Shown: positions 58,370 to 64,000 of the stretch, piece by piece
Numbering within the stretch: position 1 is the stretch's first letter
Layout of the letters: each line of letters opens with the position of its first letter
Source: Propionibacterium sp. oral taxon 192 str. F0372
Lineage (GTDB): Bacteria > Actinomycetota > Actinomycetes > Propionibacteriales > Propionibacteriaceae
Assembly: GCF_000413315.1 (NCBI RefSeq)
Contig: NZ_KE340297.1
Location: 2,054,581 to 2,118,580, forward strand
Direction of reading: 5' to 3'
DNA length: 64,000 nucleotides
Made by a program: the position numbers and the translations under genes
The notes under the pieces: model-generated
Databases searched by the model: none
Told to the model about the DNA's origin: nothing
Seen by the model: the letters and a program-made list of their open reading frames with translations, nothing else

Positions 58370-59458
58370 CGAGTTCTGTCAGCAATGTCGGGGGGAGTGG
58401 ACTCTTCGGTGGCCACTGCCCGGTTGATTGATGCCGGGTATGAGGTCACCGGTGTTCATCTAGCGTTGTCACGCACGCCGCTGGCACAGCAAACCGGGTC
58501 CCGGGGTTGCTGTTCGCTGGCCGATGCCCACGATGCCCGCAGGGTGGCAGACAAACTGGGTATCGACTTCTACGTCTGGGATTTCTCGCAGCGATTCGCC
58601 GACGAGGTGATCGGGGACTTTCTCGACGAGTATGCCGCAGGACGTACCCCCAACCCCTGCCTGCGGTGTAACGAGCGCATCAAATTCGCAGCCCTCCTGG
58701 AAAAGGGAATGGCTTTGGGCTACGACGCGGTCGCGACGGGCCACTATGCACGACTTGTGCAAGGCGATGGGGTCATCGAACTGCACCGGGCGGTCGATGC
58801 GGCCAAGGATCAGTCCTATGTGCTGGGGGTCCTGGACCAGAGTCAACTGGTCCATTCGCTGTTCCCGCTGGGTGATTCGACCAAGGCCGAGGTGCGCGCC
58901 GAGGCAGCCCAGCTGGGTCTGCTCGTTGCGGACAAGCCCGATTCCGTCGATATCTGTTTCATTCCCGAGGGGGACACCGCGGGATTCCTCACTGACAAGC
59001 TCGGTGCGGCACCGGGGCCGATCGTCGACATGGCGGGAAACCGGCTAGGTGATCACGCAGGAATCTTCCGTTACACGATCGGTCAGCGTAAGGGACTCAA
59101 TTTGGGAATCCCCTCGGTCAGCGGCCGACCGCGTTACGTGGTGGGCATTGACCCGGCATCGGCCACCGTGACCGTGGGGGACGCCGAGCATCTGGAGGTC
59201 AACCTGCTCACTGGGATCCGCGCCACATGGACCCAGGCTCCGGTGCTGGGGTCATGGAGTGGACAGGTGCAGGTGCGCGCCCATGCGGCACCCGTGGCTG
59301 CGACGATCACCGCGCACGGCGAGGGCCTGGAAATCGCCACTGAGCAGCCGCTCAGGGGGGTTGCGCCCGGGCAGTACGCGGTGTGCTACGACGATGACCG
59401 GGTGGTCGGGTCCTGCGTCATCGCGACGACCGCCCGGCGTGGGGTGGGTGTGTCATGA
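58367..59458 (+). CDS. mnmA: tRNA-specific 2-thiouridylase
   Basis: Thiolates U34 of Lys, Glu and Gln tRNAs; 363 aa. PP-loop SGGVDSSVA at residues 8-16, catalytic Cys pair in TPNPCLRCNE and SVDICFIPEG, and the IGQRKGLNLG segment. GTG start; overlaps the next gene by ATGA. Confidence 0.96.
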   Translation: MRVLSAMSGGVDSSVATARLIDAGYEVTGVHLALSRTPLAQQTGSRGCCSLADAHDARRVADKLGIDFYVWDFSQRFADEVIGDFLDEYAAGRTPNPCLRCNERIKFAALLEKGMALGYDAVATGHYARLVQGDGVIELHRAVDAAKDQSYVLGVLDQSQLVHSLFPLGDSTKAEVRAEAAQLGLLVADKPDSVDICFIPEGDTAGFLTDKLGAAPGPIVDMAGNRLGDHAGIFRYTIGQRKGLNLGIPSVSGRPRYVVGIDPASATVTVGDAEHLEVNLLTGIRATWTQAPVLGSWSGQVQVRAHAAPVAATITAHGEGLEIATEQPLRGVAPGQYAVCYDDDRVVGSCVIATTARRGVGVS

Positions 59459-60429
59459 GAACCACCGGCGTGGGCTCCATGCCCGGCACTAGTTTCGCCG
59501 AGGCTACCCGGATCGTGGCTACCACCCAATCGGTGGTGGCCTTTCCGGAACTGCCTGCCCGGCCGGATTCTGACATGATCTCGCGGGCTCTGGGGCTCAG
59601 TGAGCTTCCGGTGGAACGTTGCCTCGATGGGTGGCGTTTATCCCGGAAACAAGACGGCGCCCACCGCAGGGCTGCGCGGTGGTGGCGCAACGATTTCGAT
59701 GATTTTGAGGAATTCACCCAGGGCGAATTCACCCAGGGCATGGAATCACCGGTGAAGATTGCGATCACCGGCCCGTGGACTCTCGCGACATGTCTGCGAT
59801 TGCCCCACCCCACCATGGACCATGTGCTTGCCGATCCGATCGCAGTACTCGATGTTGCCCAAGGGATGGGGGAGGCAGTCGGGGAGCTGGTGGCACGGTT
59901 CGCCAGCAGATTCCCCAACGAATTGATCATTCAGATCGACGAGCCAGCTCTTGCGGGGGTCCTCGGCGGAGCCCTGCCTACCACCTCCGGGATGCATCGT
60001 TACCGGAGACCGGATCGTGGGGAGATCATCCGGGTGTTGCGTGAAGTGTGCGTGCCCGGTGCCTGGTTGCACAGTTGCGGGGGAGCGGTTCCGCTTGACC
60101 TGCTGAAGCAAAGTGGTTTCCACGGTATTTCCTGTCCGTTGCCCGGCGAGCCACAACAGATCGAGGTATTGGAGGAATGGATCGGGACCGGAGGCGCTCT
60201 CGCCGCAGGAGTTGTCGATACCCGCGTACCCCGGTGCCCGGGGCACGATGAGATCGCGGCAAGAGTTCTCACATCATTGCGTCATTTTGCGATGGATCCC
60301 GGGCACATTGATGATTCGGTACTGCTCACTCCGGAGTGCGGGCTGGCCTCCTGGGCCTTGGGAGATGCGGGACGATGCTTCGAGACGCTGGACCGGGCGG
60401 CTGGAATCGTATCGGCCGAGCTTGCGTAG
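59455..60429 (+). CDS. MetE-like (cobalamin-independent methionine synthase C-terminal domain) protein
   Basis: 324 aa with the barrel of the UROD/MetE superfamily. TTGVGSMPGTSFAEA at the start, GPWTLATCLR, and zinc-ligand motifs WLHSCGG and TPECGLASW are present, but the N-terminal half of true MetE is absent. A homologue lies near mnmA and gat genes in mycobacteria (Rv3015c type). The methyl donor and acceptor are unknown. Residues ~86-95 repeat EFTQG twice because of a 15-bp tandem duplication. Confidence 0.85.
   Translation: MRTTGVGSMPGTSFAEATRIVATTQSVVAFPELPARPDSDMISRALGLSELPVERCLDGWRLSRKQDGAHRRAARWWRNDFDDFEEFTQGEFTQGMESPVKIAITGPWTLATCLRLPHPTMDHVLADPIAVLDVAQGMGEAVGELVARFASRFPNELIIQIDEPALAGVLGGALPTTSGMHRYRRPDRGEIIRVLREVCVPGAWLHSCGGAVPLDLLKQSGFHGISCPLPGEPQQIEVLEEWIGTGGALAAGVVDTRVPRCPGHDEIAARVLTSLRHFAMDPGHIDDSVLLTPECGLASWALGDAGRCFETLDRAAGIVSAELA
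59710..59739 (+). repeat. 15-bp perfect tandem repeat
   Basis: Two adjacent copies of GAATTCACCCAGGGC within the MetE-like gene; the frame is kept, adding five residues. Confidence 0.85.
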
Positions 60430-60442
60430 CATGGTCGCCATG
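60427..60442 (+). promoter_or_regulatory. -10 box and leaderless start at 60440
   Basis: TAGCAT (60427-60432), which includes the stop codon of the MetE-like gene, then 7 bases and ATG 60440. Confidence 0.35.
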
Positions 60443-60646
60443 CGTCATTTCTTCTCCGACCTCAATATCAACGGTGACCTCCCAGTGCGCGTTCAGCCGG
60501 GTTTGGGGGAATGGGGCACCAGCAGGGTGCCCACCACAAGGGAGAAGAACCGCGCCCGCTGGCAGGTGGCAGGAGCGGGCCTTGGCATCACCGTCGCCTT
60601 GTGCTGGCTGGGTTGGACCTTCTACACCATTCTTATGGGAGGCTGA
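60440..60646 (+). CDS. Small hypothetical membrane protein
   Basis: 68 aa: polar N-terminus (MRHFFSDLNINGDLPVRVQP, then a basic stretch TTREKNRARWQ) followed by one C-terminal helix (VAGAGLGITVALCWLGWTFYTIL). No family recognised. The start has a -10-like box 7 bases upstream, which favours a real gene; ATG 60431 is an alternative. Confidence 0.5.
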   Translation: MRHFFSDLNINGDLPVRVQPGLGEWGTSRVPTTREKNRARWQVAGAGLGITVALCWLGWTFYTILMGG

Positions 60647-61029
60647 CCCCGAACTACTCGACCATCCCTGTGGCCACCCACCCGATGACGACGAAGCGGA
60701 TCATGCAACTCGTTGCCAACTAGATGGCGAAGATGATTTACCGGGCTTTCATCGTGGCCGCCACAATTGCGTGGTCATGGGCGGCCGGAAGGATCGGTCC
60801 CGGCCCCTGGGTGCCTAGTACCGGGGCCGGTCACGGATTCGGCGAGAATCACTGGATCGGTGTGTCGACAGGAGACAACGTCTCGCATGGGACAAGTCTG
60901 GTATGGCCACCGATAGGATTGGCTCTGGCCAGGCGCCTCACGAGAGCGTCGGCCGGTGGCGACCTGGACGATGCCAGTGTCGCTGGCCGTGCCACCACCT
61001 GGGTGGTCACGGATGCGGAAGGAGAACCC
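60647..61029. other. 383-base region without a supported gene
   Basis: Contains an 8-bp hairpin CCGGCCCC/GGGGCCGG (60800-60807 with 60823-60830), a possible terminator, and TAGGAT (60914-60919), a candidate -10 for gatC about 110 bases before its start. An open frame from 60724 runs into gatC in phase, but its N-terminal part has no family resemblance. In mycobacteria ligA lies between the MetE-like gene and gatC; it is absent here. Confidence 0.55.
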
Positions 61030-61326
61030 GTGGCACTCAGTGTGCAGGACGTCGCTCGGCTGGCCGATCTGGCCAGGATCGAGATGTCGCAGGACCAACT
61101 GGCCGCCTTAGCCCCTCAACTCGACGTAATCCTTGAATCGGTCGCTGTCGTAGGGCAGGTGGCTGAACAGGACATCCCGCCAACCTCCCATGCCATCGCG
61201 ATGACCAATGTCTTCCGCGACGACGTCGTCACCCCGTCCTGGCCCGCGGAGGCGATGCTGGTCGGCGCGCCCGCTGTCGAAGACTCCCAGTTCCGTGCTC
61301 CCCGGATCCTCGACGAGGAGGCCTGA
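61030..61326 (+). CDS. gatC: Asp/Glu-tRNA amidotransferase subunit C
   Basis: 98-aa subunit of GatCAB, which converts Glu-tRNA(Gln) and Asp-tRNA(Asn) to the amidated forms. [23 protein letters not shown] and the end [11 protein letters not shown] are typical. I chose GTG 61030 because GGAAGGAG lies 5 bases upstream and the length is normal; upstream codons in the same frame are not conserved. The stop overlaps the gatA start by one base. Confidence 0.95.
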   Translation: MALSVQDVARLADLARIEMSQDQLAALAPQLDVILESVAVVGQVAEQDIPPTSHAIAMTNVFRDDVVTPSWPAEAMLVGAPAVEDSQFRAPRILDEEA

Positions 61327-62840
61327 TGAACGACACCCTCAACGCCACGGCAGCCGAACTCGCTCGTCGCGTGGCGACCGGGGAACAATCTGCCGAGGAA
61401 ATCACCCGGATCCACCTGGAACGGATCGAGGCAACCAATCCTGTGGTGAACTCCTTCCTTGCCGTGGGCACCGAACGAGCTCTAGAAACTGCCCGGGGAG
61501 TGGATGCCAAGCGGGCTTCCGGTCAGGAACTGTCGGCGCTGGCTGGGGTGCCGATCGCGGTCAAAGACCTCTTCTGCTACCAAGGGCTGCCCACCACAGC
61601 CTCCTCCAGGATGCTGGAAGGCTGGATTCCGCCTTATAACTCCACCGTCGTCGACCGGCTCATTGCAGCTGACATGGTGATTTTAGGCAAAACCAATCTC
61701 GACGAATTCGCGATGGGATCGTCGACCGAGACCTCTGCTTTCGGTCCGACCCGCAATCCGTGGGATCTTGATCGGATCCCTGGTGGTTCCGGGGGCGGGT
61801 CGTCGGCGGCCTTGGCTGCCTTCCAGGCACCGTTGGCCACCGGAACCGATACCGGCGGATCGATCCGGCAGCCGGCCGCGGTGACCGGGACCGTCGGCGT
61901 GAAACCCACCTATGGCGGGGTATCCAGATACGGGGTCATCGCGATGGCCTCCTCCTTGGACCAGCCCGGTCCCTGTGCCCGTAACGTCTTAGACACCGCT
62001 TTGCTGCATCAGGTGATGGCAGGTCATGATCCGATGGATTCCACATCTATCAAGGCTCCAGTGCCTGATGTGGTGGCAGCTGCCCAGCGCCGCGATGTGA
62101 GGGGCATGCGCATCGGTGTGGTCACCGAACTCGGGGGCGAGGGATATGCCCCGGGGGTGGAGGCTCGGTTCGCCGAGGCGGTCGAATTGCTCCGGGAACT
62201 GGGTGCCAAGATCGTCGAGGTTTCCTGTCCCTATTTCGAATACGCCCTGGCCACTTACTATCTGATCATGCCTGCGGAGGTCTCCTCGAACCTCGCAAGG
62301 TATGACGGCATGCGCTACGGGTTACGGGTCGGTGACGACGGGATCACCTCGGCCGAGCAGGTCATGCGATTGTCTCGGGCCGCCGGCTTCGGTGACGAGG
62401 TGAAGCGCCGGATCATTCTGGGTACCTACGCGTTGTCAGCCGGGTACTATGACGCCTACTACGGCTCGGCGCAGAAGATGCGGACTCTGATCTCTCGGGA
62501 TTTTGACCAAGCCTTCACCCAGTGTGATGTGCTCGTCTCGCCATCCACCCCGACCACAGCCTTCCGCTTCGGGGAGAAGAGTGACGATCTGCTGGCCATG
62601 TACAAATCGGATCTGTGCACCATTCCCTCGAATCTGGCAGGTAATGCCGCGGGCTCTTTCCCGATCGGGCTGGCGGACGAGGACGATATGCCCGTCGGTT
62701 TGCAGGTGATGGCCCCGGTGATGGCTGATGACCGCTGCTACCGTGTGGGCGGCGCTTTGGAGGAAGCCCTGGCCGATCGCTGGGGAGGCCCGCTGTTGGA
62801 ACGTATCCCCTCCCTTGACTCCTTGGAGGTGACTCGATGA
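61326..62840 (+). CDS. gatA: Asp/Glu-tRNA amidotransferase subunit A
   Basis: 504-aa amidase subunit that frees ammonia from glutamine. The Ser-cisSer-Lys triad is visible: Lys in PIAVKDLF (near 78), cis-Ser in [11 protein letters not shown] (near 155) and Ser in [10 protein letters not shown] (near 178). Overlaps gatB by ATGA. Confidence 0.97.
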   Translation: MNDTLNATAAELARRVATGEQSAEEITRIHLERIEATNPVVNSFLAVGTERALETARGVDAKRASGQELSALAGVPIAVKDLFCYQGLPTTASSRMLEGWIPPYNSTVVDRLIAADMVILGKTNLDEFAMGSSTETSAFGPTRNPWDLDRIPGGSGGGSSAALAAFQAPLATGTDTGGSIRQPAAVTGTVGVKPTYGGVSRYGVIAMASSLDQPGPCARNVLDTALLHQVMAGHDPMDSTSIKAPVPDVVAAAQRRDVRGMRIGVVTELGGEGYAPGVEARFAEAVELLRELGAKIVEVSCPYFEYALATYYLIMPAEVSSNLARYDGMRYGLRVGDDGITSAEQVMRLSRAAGFGDEVKRRIILGTYALSAGYYDAYYGSAQKMRTLISRDFDQAFTQCDVLVSPSTPTTAFRFGEKSDDLLAMYKSDLCTIPSNLAGNAAGSFPIGLADEDDMPVGLQVMAPVMADDRCYRVGGALEEALADRWGGPLLERIPSLDSLEVTR

Positions 62841-64000
62841 CCGACGAGTTGATGGACTACGACGAGGTCATGGCCCGCTACGATGTGGTCATCGGTCTGG
62901 AGGTGCATGTCGAACTCGACACCGCATCGAAGATGTGGTGTGGGTGCACCACCGCCTTCGGGGGGGACCCAAACAGCCACACCTGCCCGGTATGTCTCGG
63001 ACTGCCAGGCTCCCTGCCTGTGGTCAACGGGGAAGCTGTCGCTTCGGCCATCCGCATCGGGTTGTCCCTGGGGTGTGAGGTCGCCGAGTGGTGTCGCTTC
63101 GCCAGGAAGAATTACTTCTATCCGGATATGCCCAAGGACTATCAGCTGTCCCAGTACGACGAACCCATCTGCTTCGAAGGTGGAGTCGATGTGGAGGTGG
63201 ACGGGCAGAGCTATCACATCCCGGTGGAGCGGGTGCACATGGAGGAGGATGCCGGCAAGAACACCCACGTGGGTGGGCTCGGTCGCATCCAGGGCGCCGA
63301 CCACTCCTTGGTGGACTATAACCGTGCCGGTGTCCCGCTGATGGAGATCGTTACGCATCCCATTTGGGGAACCGGGGGGAAGGCCCCGCAGGTTGCCCGG
63401 GCCTATATGTCGTTCCTGCGCGACATGATGCGTGCCCTGAAAGTCTCTCAGGCCCGGATGGAGCGGGGCAACATGAGATGTGATGCCAATGTCTCGCTGA
63501 TGCCTAAGGGATCCAGCGAACTCGGTACTCGCACAGAGACGAAGAATGTCAACTCGCTGCGCTCGGTGGAGGCCGCTCTCACCTACGAAATCCGTCGCCA
63601 AGGGGCCATCCTCGGCGCTGGAGGGAGGGTCAGGCAGGAGACCCGGATGTGGAACGAGGCCGGTTACACCACCGCAGGGCGTTCCAAGGAGCAGGCCGAG
63701 GACTACCGCTACTTCCCGGAACCCGATCTGGTTCCCGTCGCGCCCTCCCGGGAATGGGTTGCCGAACTGCGGGCCAGCCTTCCCGAAGAACCGGGACGCC
63801 GCCGTGCCAGGTTGCAAGGTGAATGGGGATTTACCGATCTGGAGATGCGTGATGTGAATGGCACCGAGGGCGCGATCGATCTGATCGAGGCGACCGTCGC
63901 CGCCGGTGCTACCTCCGGTGCTGCTCGCAAGTGGTGGTGCGGGGAACTGGCCCGGCGTGCCAATGAGGCGGAGATTCCACTCGAAGAGCTCGCCATCACC
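62837..64000 (+). CDS. gatB: Asp/Glu-tRNA amidotransferase subunit B, 3'-truncated by window edge
   Basis: 388 codons to the window end with no stop; the whole protein is usually ~480-500 aa, so the C-terminal tail domain is missing. [18 protein letters not shown] at the N-terminus, a zinc site from the C-x-C and CPVC motifs (residues near 36 and 54), [28 protein letters not shown] and RCDANVSL are typical of GatB kinase/transamidase parts. Confidence 0.97.
   Translation, partial: MTDELMDYDEVMARYDVVIGLEVHVELDTASKMWCGCTTAFGGDPNSHTCPVCLGLPGSLPVVNGEAVASAIRIGLSLGCEVAEWCRFARKNYFYPDMPKDYQLSQYDEPICFEGGVDVEVDGQSYHIPVERVHMEEDAGKNTHVGGLGRIQGADHSLVDYNRAGVPLMEIVTHPIWGTGGKAPQVARAYMSFLRDMMRALKVSQARMERGNMRCDANVSLMPKGSSELGTRTETKNVNSLRSVEAALTYEIRRQGAILGAGGRVRQETRMWNEAGYTTAGRSKEQAEDYRYFPEPDLVPVAPSREWVAELRASLPEEPGRRRARLQGEWGFTDLEMRDVNGTEGAIDLIEATVAAGATSGAARKWWCGELARRANEAEIPLEELAIT

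Noticed and set aside
60724-61029. 102-codon extension of gatC
   Set aside because: GatC is about 98 aa, and GGAAGGAG marks GTG 61030 as the start; the extension has no conserved content.

Overview
The window is a 64 kb stretch of chromosome from a high-GC actinobacterium, most likely a member of the Propionibacteriaceae. The evidence for the phylum is a WhiB protein, a SigH/RshA pair, a fused 2-oxoglutarate decarboxylase Kgd, NucS, GlgE, the tiny ribosomal protein bL37, and several gene neighbourhoods in mycobacterial order (aroA-rsgA near sigH-rshA-pdtaS-whiB; rho-rpmE-prfA-prmC-tsaC-wecA-atp). The family-level guess rests on a methylmalonyl-CoA epimerase that closely resembles the propionibacterial enzyme, together with a cobalamin adenosyltransferase. 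I cannot name the genus. No insertion sequence, prophage, CRISPR array or plasmid gene was found; almost everything is housekeeping or central metabolism.

Layout. 1-2350: 3' two thirds of uvrA, a shared terminator and the initiator tRNA gene. 2.5-7.4 kb: a five-gene peptide-type ABC importer operon (lipoprotein, two permeases, two ATPases). 7.4-12.5 kb: serA, then a leftward group hisN, rsgA, aroA and a DoxX-like gene; aroA appears to start at CTG. 12.6-15.7 kb: thiol-stress sigma factor and zinc anti-sigma factor, bL37, the sensor kinase pdtaS and whiB. 15.8-22.4 kb: kgd, two tandem GT87-like membrane glycosyltransferases and tRNA-Arg(CCG). 22.5-27.9 kb: lysA, hom, thrH and rho; thrH sits where thrC-thrB is usual. 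28-40.2 kb: rpmE, prfA, prmC, tsaC, wecA, two small AtpI/AtpZ-type membrane proteins, the complete F-type ATP synthase operon and a DUF2550 protein. 40.3-47.6 kb: cobalamin adenosyltransferase, a cyclophilin lipoprotein, an esterase, a small zinc-ribbon protein, nucS, an MFS transporter, a DivIVA/Scy-like coiled-coil protein, methylmalonyl-CoA epimerase, an alkyltransferase-like protein and a small membrane protein. 47.7-57.2 kb: pgm, ybbN, and the leftward alpha-glucan operon glgX-glgE-glgB-NUDIX. 57.2-64 kb: cysteine desulfurase and mnmA (tRNA thiolation), a MetE-like protein, a small membrane protein, and gatC-gatA-gatB, with gatB cut by the window end.

Functional links. SerA and ThrH touch serine and threonine synthesis, LysA and Hom the aspartate family, HisN and AroA histidine and aromatic amino acids. 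Pgm with GlgX, GlgE and GlgB forms a glucan-turnover block. The adenosyltransferase would charge the cofactor of methylmalonyl-CoA mutase, whose substrate epimer the epimerase supplies.

The most notable points are: a GGGAAT-N18-GTT promoter in front of sigH placed so that its transcript would begin at or next to the upstream start codon of a long isoform; the hom-thrH-rho arrangement; a probable CTG start for aroA; and about ten genes with a TANNNT box 6-7 bases before the start codon, the layout of leaderless transcripts. I see no clearly novel multi-gene system.
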